Source: Rhododendron vialii
Taxonomy: Eukaryota; Streptophyta; Magnoliopsida; Ericales; Ericaceae
Direction of reading: 5' to 3'
DNA length: 64,000 nt
NCBI RefSeq assembly: GCF_030253575.1
Contig: NC_080559.1
Span: 28,856,501 to 28,920,500, forward strand
How positions within the stretch are numbered: position 1 is the first letter of the stretch; each line of letters opens with the position of its first letter. Of the stretch, positions 24,334-35,669 are shown piece by piece. The position numbers and the translations under genes were made by a program. The notes beneath the pieces were generated by a model that was not told where the DNA came from, did not search any database, and saw only the letters and a list, made by a program, of their open reading frames with translations.

Positions 24334-25765
24334 GTTATCACCAATTGAGGAGGAACTCCATTCAAATGTTTGTCTGCTTGAAGAGCGAAGAACTGTTGGG
24401 TGTAGGGAGAAAAATAAAAGTATGATGGCCAAAAGAAAGAACCAATTATGAATTAAAACAGCTCTTATACCAAATGGAGTGACTGGCATGGCCATGAAAA
24501 TCCATGTAATCCTCAACATCCATATAAGTTATAAACATTAAGTAAATCTTCTTAGTGAAATTGATCAAATACAGAAACAATCAATTACATATTAACTCCA
24601 AATAGTCCCCACATATTTTAATTCCTAGTCAAATCCATGAATTGAAAACTTTTAGTCAGCTACACAACTCAAACCAAAGGCCTAAACCCCCAAAAATGGC
24701 TAAATGTGTCGATTAAATTGAAAATTCTTACCTGTTCATGACATTGCACACAATCTCCGACCTCACAATCACATCGGAAGAGTCCTGTATTAACATCGAA
24801 CACAACAAGATCACGATCAATAAACGATTTATAAACTTGCTACGAAGGAAGTAATGAAAACAAAATTGCAGAGAGATATTTTTGAAACCCTCTTTGGAAA
24901 TACCATCGCAATGAAAGTACAATTGCAGATTGATACTTTTGTAAGAGAGAGACCATTCAACTCCTAAAACAGAACTGAAAAGCACTAAAAGCATATAAAG
25001 AGCAGATACAAGTAGAGGTAATGCTTTCGAATTTTGACAAAATTTGTGAAAATTCAATCAAAAGTGGGAAACATTTGTGCAAATTTTTTCGAAGTTCAAC
25101 TTGAACACTCATCTCGTGTGCCCCAACCTCCAGTAAGAATGTAAAGTTAAATTAAAATTTACACTTCATAAGGCGAAACATAAAAAACCATAGAACTCAT
25201 ATTGCAACACCCTCTTTTGGGGGTTCCTGTCAATAAATCAAACACGCAAGAGAGAGAGAGCGCTCGCGCCCAGATTGAATAGAAAAAAAAAAACTGTAGA
25301 AACTCATATGCCAACACCAGTTATACAAAACCCAAATTGAATAGAAACTTCATATTACCATGGGTTTGAGTGTCTATTCAGTTCCGCTGCAATTTAATGC
25401 CAAATCTTTTTTCAAATTTTGTGTTACAAATCAAGAAATTGTGAAAGGAAACAAAACTGCAATTGAGTAGAGAGAGAGAGAGAGAAATATTTTAACGTGA
25501 TTTGAGGGGTGGTGATAAGGGTGGGTAGTTACCAATTCAGTATTCTACAAATTTGTTTTCTTGTGTTAAAATATCCAATATATTCTCATAGTTAATTGTT
25601 TTGTATTGTGTTGGTTTTTTTTAGAGGACATTTTCGAAAAAGGAAAATACATGACAAAAAAGTGGTGCTCTCCCTTCATATATTAGAATAGATAGTATTT
25701 TTTTAAAACCTATCTATTTTTTTACCTGAACGACAGCGAAGCCCCACCACATTCGAAATCCCGTT
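24334..25765. other. Intergenic with short GA repeats and one possible exon
   Basis: A possible - strand exon at 24731-24784 (acceptor TTAATACAG, donor CAG|GTAAGA) encodes the Cys-rich LFRCDCEVGDCVQCHEQ in one frame, but its gene is not identified. GA tracts lie at about 25250-25260 and 25472-25486. Nothing else is supported. Confidence 0.35.
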
Positions 25766-25769
25766 GTAG

Positions 25770-26835
25770 AGCACCAACTCTTTCCATGACAAAGCTTAAT
25801 TGGAGACTTGGTAACGAAAAAGAGGCTCTATGGGCTCAAGTTTTGCAAGGAAAAAATTACATAAAAGGAGGTTAAAAACATCACGAACCTTCTTACATTT
25901 GGAAGAGTTTACTTTGTTCAATCACTTCATGGAGCACCCTATTTCGTACTGATGAAGGATACTTTGTTCTCTCTCAACAATGAGAAAGCTCCAGCCCCTG
26001 ATGGTTTTACTGCGTATTTCTAAAAAAAAGCTTGGAGTGTTATTGAAGCTGATCTTATTAATGCTATATTTCCTCTTTCTTTCACCATGGTAAGCTACTT
26101 GGAGAAGTTAACTCCACCATCATTTCTCTTGTCCCTAAGGTGCCCAATCCTTCGTTAATGTCTGATTTCAGGCCTCTTCTTGTTGCAACACTATCTACAA
26201 GTGCATAACTCAAATTATTGCCAAGTTTGTGGGAACATGTGGTTAAACAGGAATTGCAACATCTTCGGCCAAAATACTATCCCTTTGGATAGCAACTGTA
26301 ATCACATTGTCATGGCAGCACAGGAATGGGAAATGCTGGTGCGAAAGAGGAACAAAAACAAGGTTTCCTTTTGGTTTCAACAGGTTGGAAGCCACCCGAA
26401 CAGAACGGGTTCAAATTAAACACGGATGGAACGTCCCGCAATAACTCCACTCAAGCCGCAACAGGAGGACTAGTTCGGGATCACAATGGAAACTGGATAA
26501 CGGGTTTTTACAGGAATATTGGGGCAGCTACAAGTTTAGCTGCGGAGATTTGGGGGCTACGTGACTGATTACAGATAGCAACTAATCTTCAACTACCAAA
26601 TTTGGAAGTTGAATTGGACTCTATGGTCATGATCCAATTACTTGCTATGCATTGGGATGAAACACATCAATTGGGTGCTTTATCGAATGATTGTAGGTAC
26701 CTTTTGCAGCAGTTAAAAATGACTCAAATCAAACATAGCTTTCGGGAAAAGCAATGCATGTGCGGACCAGTTGGCAAATATGGGATTACAAATGGAGTCT
26801 GGATTTCATGTATTAGTTAATGTGTCTAGTTGTAT
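25770..26835 (+). mobile_element. Rearranged L1-type LINE remnant (zf-RVT, RT and RNase H pieces)
   Basis: Pieces in order: LNWRLGNEKEALWAQVLQG and SYIWKSL (the zf-RVT region that normally follows RT), then NEKAPAPDGFTAYF and KAWSVIEADLINAIF (reverse transcriptase), a frameshifted SDFRP stretch near 26165, and finally an RNase H domain from about 26330: NTDGTSRNN, AAEIWGLRD, VELDSMVMI, giving the D..E..D triad. One in-frame TGA (26566) interrupts RNase H. The out-of-order zf-RVT piece shows rearrangement. No full ORF2, endonuclease or poly-A tail is evident, so it is a dead fragment. Confidence 0.7.
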
Positions 26836-26929
26836 TTTCTGCTCAATTAAGGGCAGATGCCTTGAGGATTTCATACCCTAGACTCATATACTCTGCTACT
26901 TTAGTTTTATTTAAGTCCCCTATTAACAA

Positions 26930-27260
26930 ATTTAGATAAATTTTCATTTATTCTAGCTCTGCACGACTGATTTAGTGCCGACAGCCGACAATATAAAGGA
27001 AATTTCAACTTGCTAGCGCTGCCAGAGGCGAATGCAGGATTTTAATTCAATGGTGACAAAAATATACACAAAAAATATTGCATGCAAAAAACTATACTAC
27101 TATAAGATAACAATATTTACTATGCTTGAAGTGCCTAATTTATTATATTTTGTTGAGGTGTATGATCTACTGACTCACAAATTTAGATAAATTTTCATTT
27201 ATTCTAGCTCTGCACGACTCAGTGCCGGCAGTCGACAATATAAATGAAATATCAAATTCT
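26930..27260. repeat. Direct repeat pair of about 80 bp
   Basis: The segment ATTTAGATAAATTTTCATTT followed by ATTCTAGCTCTGCACGACT and a GACAATATAAA tail occurs at about 26933-27012 and 27177-27256. The DNA between is AT-rich with GAGGCGAATGCAGGATTT. This could be the ends of a very small terminal-repeat element or a simple local duplication. Confidence 0.6.
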
Positions 27261-27310
27261 ATGCCAAAATATACAAAAGTTTCAACTTTTCTTGTACTAT
27301 TTTTCTTGTA

Positions 27311-27580
27311 CTCCCTCCGTCCTTTTTTTAGAGTTCAGTATTTCATTTTGGACTGTTCCTTAATAAATGTCCATTTTGTAAAGTTAATGGGTAAAAGTTG
27401 TTGCATTTTCTATTTTGTCCCTAAAAGTGGATTCCATTTTGAAAAGTTAGTGAGTAAAAGTGTAATGATGATGTCTCCGTAAAGGGTAAATAGGAAAAGT
27501 TGATGTGAAAGATATAATCATGATGTATTTTTAATAAGTTAGAGTTACGAAGTAGGACACTTAAACAGGGACGGAAGGAG
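27311..27580. mobile_element. Stowaway MITE (270 bp) with TA target duplication
   Basis: The ends CTCCCTCCGTCC and GGACGGAAGGAG are inverted and flanked by TA on both sides, the Stowaway (Tc1/mariner) signature. A partial copy in opposite orientation lies at 34886-35053. Confidence 0.85.
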
Positions 27581-27609
27581 TATATAATATCTGGCTAGCA
27601 CCCTTCTAG

Positions 27610-27760
27610 GCAACGAGATCAACGATCTCGATTCGCTCTGCCGCCGTCCATTTCATCATCATACTCCACTCTCAATACCCCATCCTCGTCTCTTCCACGC
27701 CGTCCATTTCATCATCATACTCCACTCTAATACCCCATCCTCGTCCTTTCCCAACTTCCC
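27610..27760. repeat. Tandem duplication, CCGTCCATTTCATCATCAT unit
   Basis: A block of about 60 bp beginning GCCGTCCATTTCATCATCAT and including ATACCCCATCCTCGTC occurs twice in tandem. Non-coding. Confidence 0.75.
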
Positions 27761-28253
27761 AGCCAATTGATAAAACTCTCCTAAAACTACAAGAAGTCCA
27801 TCCTTCAACCTCTTCATTCTGTCCTAAAAATCAGACTCACCGCATGTTAGAACTATGGTTCGAATTTCCGTTTGACCCAAATAAAAAAAGAAAGAAAAGA
27901 ACTATGGTTCAAAATTTATTATTTTATCACAGGGAATATTGAAACACACAATTATGGAAAATAGAATAGAGCATGCTCAATTAATGAGAATGAGAGTCGT
28001 GGCACTGTCTAAAAGCTAGTATTCTTTTCCCAGTTTATTGTTCGTAGTAGTATTTCTTTGATCTTGTAAGGGCTTCTCTATCGCTTTAGTCCTGGGAAAA
28101 CACATGGAAAAATTACGTGTTCTCTCGACTTTTTCAAGGTGATTGTGTTGAATGTTTTGACTATTCGAGTTGTAAATTTTGGTCTACCAGTAATATAGTA
28201 CTAGCGTCCAATCCGTTTTATGCACGGACAAAACTAACAAATATGGGCGAGAT

Positions 28254-28670
28254 CAGAGCCGGCCCAACCCCAAGGCCCAAGAGGCACACCAATATTTGCA
28301 CTAAAAATTCTAATTTTTAGAGGCACTCCAATATTTACACTATTTTGGTTTAAGTAGAACTCTTTTAAAGCCCAATAGAATAAAAAAAATGCCTAATTAA
28401 AGGTAATGAGTTAGCCCAACCCACTAAATCCCCAAAATTATTTCCCCCAAACCACAGAATAACACCTCCCCAATATTGTTTTCCCCCAAACCCACCCCAA
28501 AAACTTGACGATCTCGTATTTTGTGTTCGTGTGTAATGATCAGTAGAACTTTATATTGATTTGACTTTTTCATATTATGATTGTTGCTGTAAAAATTGTT
28601 AAGTATTAACTCTTTAAGGACTCTTTTTTTTATTAGGCATTGGGCACTAAAAATCTTTGGGCCAGCCCTG
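28254..28670. mobile_element. hAT-type non-autonomous element (417 bp)
   Basis: It starts CAGAGCCGGCCCAA and ends TTGGGCCAGCCCTG, an imperfect inverted repeat of hAT type. Flanking 8-mers GGCGAGAT (28246-28253) and AGCGAGAT (28671-28678) differ by one base and fit the 8-bp hAT duplication. No transposase frame remains. Confidence 0.75.
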
Positions 28671-28679
28671 AGCGAGATC

Positions 28680-29766
28680 AACATACACACCCAAGAAGGC
28701 TGAAAATGTAATTTAAGAAACTATTATTAAGAAAACCAAGGAGGCCAAAAATGTACATAAAATGTATGTAAATATGCTCACAATAAAAATAATAATAATT
28801 GAGAGGATGAACCAATAATTATTGCAAGTTCATTTGGAGTCCAAACAGATTGTCAGTATTCTTTTTTTCTCAAATGGAATTATATACTCTTAGTTACTTT
28901 GGTGGTCCAGTTCGGTGATTTTTTGAAAATGTACATAAAAATGTGCATGAATGCATAAAATGTTTTATCTTTTGAGCGATTGATGCAAATACAACCCAAA
29001 TGTTGTAGCAAAAAAAACAATCAATCAATTTGGTGTAGTTCTTATAGTCGGTGGACGTAATCTTTTACTTTTAAAATCTAAAGAACAAAAAAGTTAAGAC
29101 ACCATTAATTAGGATAAGAAATGTGGGGAAAAGTAAAGATACATACGTGTCGAATGTGGGGGAAAATTTCTCGTGGTGGACTTACGTTTTCAGCAATTAA
29201 TTGCAAACATTCCTCTTTTGGCTTTATAGTTTATAGCAATTAATGGCAGATTTTCGTGAGAGTTAATTAAAAGAACAAAAGAACAGGAAAACTGGGTACA
29301 CACTTGGATAGATAGACAAATATAAAGGTGAAAGTACACGAAGATCCTTTCAATTTTCATTTTTTTTACGAAGACCCCTTAATGTTTAAAACTATTCATA
29401 CAAACCCCCTCAATTATATGAAATGAAAAATTTGCTAACTCTATTAGCAGAATTAGGAGAAATGATGATTCTACCTCTAAAAAATCGCTCACAAGTCACA
29501 ATGATCCCCTCATCTATAAAAATTGTCCATACTGACCCCTTCATCTTAGCGATCCTTTTGACAAAAAGGGTGTTGATTGGTTAACAGTTATAATTGAGGG
29601 GGTCTGTATGGACGATTTTAAACCTTAAGAGGTCTCCGTGAAAAAAGTTATAATTGAGAGAATTTTCGTGTACTTTCACCAAATATAGATTTGGACACAG
29701 ATATTATAATGGACACGGAGTACACTCACAATTGCAGCTTATAGTAACGAAAATGACTTTAATTAA
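28680..29766. other. Intergenic, nothing supported
   Basis: AT-rich. 29330-29690 has an imperfect inverted pair (CGAAGATCCTTTCAATTTTC-type and GAGAATTTTCGTGTACTTTC-type ends), suggesting another old MITE of about 350 bp, but the borders are unclear. Confidence 0.35.
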
Positions 29767-30162
29767 GGCTCCGTTTGTTTTGATGTAAAATGTTTTTCAT
29801 GTAAAATATTTTTTCAGAAAACAAACTTCATACTTTTATTTTCCGTTATTTAGTTGGCACTTGAAAAATACATCCAAAAAAGGGGACAAAATAGTGTAGA
29901 AAGAGGGGGCTTAAACGGTGGAGAGATATGATAATATTGAAATTAAACGTGGATCAGGACTGACGATAGAGAAAATTGAGCAGTGAGAATTGCAGTAGAA
30001 GGCAGCGGATTCATTTTGAAAAATAACTTATAGAAGATTTGAAGGTAAGTCATTTTCATCTAATTCATGAAAAATATTTTACATGTAAAATGTTTTTCTC
30101 ATTTTTACACAACCAAAAACCGAAAAATAGATAAAATATTTTACATCCAAACAAACGGAGCT
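29767..30162. mobile_element. MITE with GGCTCCGTTTGTTT ends (about 396 bp)
   Basis: The left end GGCTCCGTTTGTTTTGATGT and right end ACATCCAAACAAACGGAGCT are inverted. The flanks align with the related segment at 35690-35760, which lacks the element. A half-copy lies at 45298-45420 (CCGTTTGTTTCGATGTAAAA). Confidence 0.75.
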
Positions 30163-30215
30163 GAAGATCTGATGCTACAATACATAAAGGAAATGTTGAT
30201 GGAATAGGTTGTTTC

Positions 30216-30733
30216 TGTTGGGATTAAACGCGGAAGCACCCAAGAACCGAGATTCGAAACACAACCACAATCACAACCAATGGAAGTACGATGAAAAGTA
30301 AAATAGAGAGAGACACGCAAGAATTACGTGGTTCGGCAAAACACGCCTACTCCACGGAGAGGATCCCGTTCTTTCACTATGAGAGAATTAGTACAAGAGA
30401 ACACCCGAGTTTGAAAACCCAAACCCAACCCCTTATACACCCACTCTCACTAAGAACCCACTCTCACACCAAGTACAAGACTTGACTTACACTTGCACAC
30501 ACTGTTTTTCTTTTCCTCTCTGTTACCGAAAAACACTTCTCATGCCATCATATAATTAGTTAACCACCAACCAATTAACCCTTGCATTAATAACATATTA
30601 CATGTTCCCATCAAGAAAGTTGGAAGGTCACACGGCAATGAAGGAAATCAGCCAACACCAGCATCTTCGGTTCCAGAGACAAAAAACCATGTGCAAGACT
30701 TTTAATTAATCTGGGATTTGAACCATCCCAACA
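30216..30733. mobile_element. Solo LTR (518 bp), fossil LTR retrotransposon
   Basis: It begins TGTTGGGA and ends TCCCAACA, an inverted TG..CA terminus, and is flanked by a perfect 5-bp duplication GTTTC (30211-30215 and 30734-30738). The paralogous segment at 35770-35790 has a single GTTTC and no insert, so it is the empty site. The LTR carries the ACGTGGTTCGGCAAAACACG stretch common in plant Ty1/copia LTRs (family assignment inferred). No internal region remains, so it is a recombination product. Confidence 0.88.
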
Positions 30734-31530
30734 GTTTCTTGAACATCAACTTGTGATTCGCTGCCTTGCTCTCCGCAATCCAGCAGCAACCCCATCCACC
30801 TCACATTCCTCTTGTGCGACCATGACAGCTGTCACCGTCCTCCTCTCCACCAAAACCAAATACATCTTCCACCTTCCCAATCATTTACCCTTGTTTGATG
30901 TTCAATTAATTTATAACTCCACACACTTGCACATACAAATACACAAACTTTTCTAACGGGCATCCAAATTGAGCCGTATAGTAATTTTGGGAAGGAAACA
31001 TCAAACCAGTTGTGCTACAATCAAACATCCAAAAAATTAGGATTTTTGGGTTTTATCTTGAATATTTTTCAGAATATTTGAGTAAAAGTCATACTTTTTT
31101 ACTTTTTCTTTTTCTCTCATTGGAACGAACCAATAATCTTTAAAAATTTAACGCAAGCTAACCAATGCAAAAGTTTTTTATACGCTTTGTACACTATTTT
31201 CAAAAAATCAAACACGAAAAGAAGACCTAGATCAAATGCTTCCTAAACAGGAATGGATAAAGTAACCTAACATTTGACCGTCAGAAGACGATGGGGGTAT
31301 CAATTTGAGACTTCAATTGAAAATGGGAACTAATTACTAGAAGGGAAAAGAAACAAAGTTAACCTTGGAAAGACCCAACCATGAATCTAATTAGATGAGC
31401 TACGTACCATGCATGAATCTTTCGAGAGGTCTTTTTTCTGAGTGGGGATGGAGAAGAAACAGAGGTAACGCTGGCTTCCGTTTTCTCCGTTTGTGTTTTT
31501 ATTGCCAAATGACGCCGTTTTGTAATAGAA
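30734..31530. other. Intergenic; left part duplicated at 35780-35960
   Basis: 30734-30900 (CTTGTGATTCGCTGCCTTGC, CATCTTCCACCTTCCCAATC) is repeated at 35780-35945. The rest has no supported gene. Confidence 0.6.
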
Positions 31531-33209
31531 AAATGAGTACCTTGGATTCTGCCATTGGATCCCTACGTTCATGTGGTGTCACTCTCCCATTAAAACTCTC
31601 ACATGATCCTCACAGAGTATACGGATCCGTGTTTTACTCGTAAGTTTTTGAATATAATGGGTAGTGTATTTTGTGAACTGAATGGAAGAACATGAGGATG
31701 TAGTTGGACTGACATAATTTAGAGAAGTATTTTACTACCAAAATATAATTGTGTTCTACTGTCTCAAGTTTTTTGGTACCCTCTTTCTATGAATAGATAG
31801 ATGTGCTCTGCAAACAATTTTTAATCATTCATGTGCAGTTTTAATTTTATGCAACTCTATATCATTGATTTGAATCTAATACTCGAACATAGTTATTTAA
31901 GATTATAGATATAGACATTCAAGTACGAAGGAGCACCTAGAAAAAGTAAAGCAAATAGAGGAGATCGATATAGCAAATTAATAGTAATGCAAACTAGTTG
32001 CCTAAGAGCATGTACACCAATGAAAATGTAAAAATACCGATCAACAGTGCACTTTTTTCATTTTGCCTACTCACATCTCTTTCAACACTACACCAGTATT
32101 ATCTATTTTACCTAACTCCAATTAAAATATATAATTTTCACTCATTTTTTTATTATCTTTATTGTTTAAAGAGAGGAGAAAGGAGGGAGGAGAGAGAGAA
32201 AGAAATAATAAAAAAAGAAAGGAGTATGAATAGTGCATATGTAAAAATAGAGAACAACTATTCATAAATGCATTTTAGCTTCTCTTTGAGCTCATCTGGT
32301 GTAGACTATTTTTTAATGCTTCTCTTAGGTAAAATAGCAAAAAATGTATTTAAGCTCATCTAGTGTACTTGCTCTAAGCCAAAAGGTACTCGAAGATTTA
32401 CTCCAAACATGCACAGAACATGCAGATTAACACCTGCAGCCTGCAGGTAAACAAACAGTACCAACACTGAATCAGAAATCTCTAGGGTAATGTGATTGTT
32501 AATCTCCAACATCTATTCAATCCCCGGCGTTGCAGGATGAGAGTGAGGGAGACGGATGAAGCTGTTTGGAGTCAACACCTAACTCTCTGCAAATCTAGAT
32601 TCGTAGTAGACAAGAGAGTACTAGAAAAAGACCGAAAGGTTTTAGAGTGTTCTAGGCTATATTAGAACGCTTGAGAACTCTCTAAAAGATTGGAAAAAAT
32701 TCTAGACTATTCCAAAATATCTTGGAATATTGGGGAAAAAAATAGAATATTCTGTTTTAGAACGTGCAAGAACATATGCAACTCAAAAAGAATCTGGAAT
32801 TTTTCAGAAGATTATCGAAGACTTTGCTATTTGCTAGATTAGTTGGAGAGTTTTAGAATGCTGGGAGTCATGAAGGAAGAGGAGATATATTATGGGAATT
32901 TTAGAAGGAGAACGTGAGCCATTGGATAAAGATGATCCTTGTGGTCTACGAAGGAGGTGGATGGCTATAAAAGATAAAGAACTCCCTTGTAGTCATTCTT
33001 AGAAAGTGTGAGATTAACTTCTAATTGTGTTGTGAGAGAATCCCTTTGTGGATGAGTAGTACAACGTAGGACTCACACTGAGACGCACAAAAATACCCAT
33101 AAATTTTAAAACATTTGTTAGGGGGCTCTATAAAAAATCAGCTCAATCCGATATCAGTAAGCATATATTTTGAATTCGTAGTGCGAAACTGAGTAGTTAA
33201 CCTAGGATA
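31531..33209. repeat. Dispersed repeat, copy B (LTR-like, fossil) interrupted by a MITE
   Basis: Same block as 13723-15069, in the same orientation, about 18 kb away. Copy B is longer because a 369-bp MITE sits inside it. Outside the MITE the two copies are mostly identical, with scattered substitutions and small indels. Just after it, the 27-bp unit TTCTACAACCTTTGTGGCCA is tandemly duplicated (about 33217-33270). Non-coding and broken. Confidence 0.6.
32006..32374. mobile_element. Tourist-like MITE, copy 2, with TAA duplication
   Basis: GAGCATGTACACCA ... TAGTGTACTTGCTC, flanked by TAA at 32003-32005 and 32375-32377. Copy A of the host repeat shows the empty TAA site, so the duplication and ends are certain. 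PIF/Harbinger-type by target site. Confidence 0.9.
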
Positions 33210-33913
33210 TGAAGACTTCTACAACCTTTGTGGCCATGACGGTTCTACAACCTTTGTGGCCATGACAGTTTCAACAGAAGGCATCATGGTTTGGACCTTA
33301 ATTTAATGCTTCCAAAAATTTGTCCGTTGTATACAAGTTGAACTGCATGACTATTTCATATATGTTTTCTCGAAGTGCTTGATATCCCTTTAGTTTGTGT
33401 ATATCACGTTTTATCGTGGGAAGTGAAAATCTACAGGCACATGCTATGTCAGCAATGTTGTTATTCGTCAAAAATTGCCCAGCAGATGTTCTAAAACCTT
33501 ATCCAAGGGGAATAGGGAGTAAAACCTTATCCGAGGGAAATAGGGAGCAAATTGCTTGAGCTTTTACAGGTATACTGTTACATCAATAAGCGAACAACCT
33601 CAAGGGCACACATACTCACACTTGAATATTTTGTTACCTAGTTAGGTGGTTGTAGATGTGTCTATTCTCATATGTTCTGTTGTATTTTTGTAGCTTTCCT
33701 TTTCTTACAAAAAAAAGGCTCTTTTCAACATGCAAAATATGTAACTATGCTTCTTAAAAAAGGCATAATCCATATGGGCAGTTTCGCATATTCTCATAGC
33801 TTATTTGCAACTATGCTTCTGTAAGCATAATCCAAATGGGCAGTTTTACGTATGTGCATAGCTTATTTTGGCAACACTAAAAACTAGTATTGATGTTGTT
33901 TCTTTCATTTCAG

Positions 33914-34200
33914 AAAGGGAACAGTATGTTGAAGGAGGGAGCTTTAAAGGCTTTGGCTGAAATAGCCAGTTCATGTACATTGGTGGTTGAAGTATTTTTC
34001 AATATATTTTTTCGGTAAAGGTACCTTTAGCATTATAAAGCCCAACATTGTAAGTAATTTTTTCGCAGGAGGGGTTTCTGGAGTTGTACAATAGTGTGAT
34101 GCCTTGCCTAATCTCTATTTTGGAAAATAAAGAATCTAGTTCATTTTCCAATGAAGAATATAATTCATTGGCTAAGAAGAAGAAGAACAACAATATGAAA
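33914..34200 (+). pseudogene. Importin-beta (IPO5/IMB3-like) exon fragment
   Basis: Two exon-like blocks join in phase 0. 33914-33982 follows TTTCAG and encodes NSMLKEGALKALAEIASS. 34069 onward follows TTTCGCAG and encodes EGFLELYNSVMPCLISILEN. This matches the HEAT-repeat stretch of plant importin-5/IMB3 (typically VLKEGALTALA... and ...YYDTVMPYLK). The following part is degenerate, reaching a stop soon after. No other importin exon is found on either side, so it is a captured or decayed fragment. Confidence 0.5.
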
Positions 34201-34339
34201 TGTGTCCTGTATGTGAGCTCAATGGTGTTGTTGTGAAAGCTCATTTGATGTACAGGCATCTCTGATTCATATGAGCAAATGAACATGACAAGAGGATTTT
34301 GTGAATTTTTTGACCTAAAATGTGTGCACCACATTAGTT

Positions 34340-34885
34340 TAATCAGAATGTAATATCGTCACTGATCTGGAACTCCAGATAGCACATAGAAGCAAAATGT
34401 CGAACAAGGTTTCAAGCTTTACCTGTGATTTGATCATATGCATGGTTATTCTCTTGTGGTCAAGATGATAAAATACGAAATCGTCTTTTTGGTTTTTATT
34501 CGGGCTTTGTTTGTCTATTTTTCACTTACTGTCGATGATCGACACAGGAAATTGTGTTAAGTGGGGAATGTGGATGTTTGTGGTGGTGGAGTTTGATTCC
34601 TTGCCGTATTTCAGGATTTCTATAAAAGCAAACTTAATAAAGTGAATGGAGATGGAGGAAGAATCACAAAATTGGGACGGAAGGAGTACTTTTTTCCGGT
34701 GATCTAGAAAGGAAAAAAGAAACTGAGTCCATTTCTTTACAGACGCTACTTCTGCACAACCCCAATTTCACATGGGCTGCTTGTCCGCTCGATCAACCTG
34801 GACCCTCTATAGCCCACTAGCTCAAATCAAGCAACCCCTGTTTTTACTTCTTTTTTTTCCCTTTCTTTTTGCTTTTTTGTTTTGG
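34340..34885. repeat. Intergenic with a repeat shared with 44096-44214
   Basis: 34725-34840 (GAGTCCATTTCTTTACAGAC, CCAATTTCACATGGGCTGC, GATCAACCTGGACCCT) recurs at 44096-44214 in the same orientation, followed in both by T-rich DNA and GGTCTCTGGTCTTAAA. A lone Stowaway-like end (GGGACGGAAGGAGTA) lies at 34672-34687. Confidence 0.65.
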
Positions 34886-35053
34886 TCTCTGGTCTTAAAA
34901 TACTTACTCATTAACTTTTCAAAATGAAATTTACTTTTATGGGCAAAATAAAAAATTCACCAACTTTTACCTTCTAACTTTACAAATTGGACACTTATTA
35001 AGGGACAACTCAAAATGGAATACTGGATTCTAAAAAAATGACTGAGGGAGTAA
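34886..35053. mobile_element. Partial Stowaway MITE, reverse orientation
   Basis: The reverse complement starts TACTCCCTCAGTCATTTTTT and follows the left half of the element at 27311-27580 (ATTTTG-rich body, GAAAAGTTAATGAGTAA). The other end is missing. Confidence 0.65.
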
Positions 35054-35434
35054 TTTTTTGGTTTTTTCCCTAAATGAGGGTGAGGTAATCAAAGGCATGT
35101 GATTCTCAACATACATGCATGCAATTAACTAGAATTTGATTATTGGGGTTAAGTCACGCAGAACGATATTGATAGGGTTTAGGATATAATCCATGAGGCT
35201 GCTGGTTTCTAATATTTTAGTTAAAAAAAGAAAAAAGAGGGAGTTAAATTTTGATAGGAATTTCATTAAGAGCAATGAATTATGTCGAAACACTTGAGGA
35301 AATCAATATCCGGTAATCTCAAACTCCACTATTCAAATACGGGCATGTGCAATAATACCTAGAAATAATTTCGCAAATCAGGAAATCAATTACTCCATTA
35401 ATGGACATGGATACTAGGCTCACAAATGCACTCA

Positions 35435-35657
35435 GAGCCTGTTCCAGAACACTTTCTTAAAAAATAAATATTTATTTCATATTTTCAAACTAAAAAATAA
35501 ACTTTTAATTTTTTTTGCACCGTATTAAAGATCTCAACGAGATCTTTCAAACAAGATCCATATTGCATATTTTTAGATTTCAATAAGCCTATCGTTTTTT
35601 AATTTGAAATTACCTTCTTAAAAAATAAGTACTTATTTTGCGTTTCAGAACGGGACC
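35435..35657. mobile_element. MITE with GTTCC/GAACGGGACC ends, TCA duplication
   Basis: The left end GAGCCTGTTCCAGAAC and right end GTTTCAGAACGGGACC are inverted and flanked by TCA on both sides. Related copies lie at 40736-40865 and 45942-46172. Confidence 0.65.
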
Positions 35658-35669
35658 TCAGTCGCGGCC

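Noticed and set aside
13723-33209. The two direct repeats A and B as the LTRs of one giant retrotransposon
   Set aside because: The 18 kb between them contains host gene pieces, LINE and MITEs but no gag-pol order, and no matching target duplication was found.
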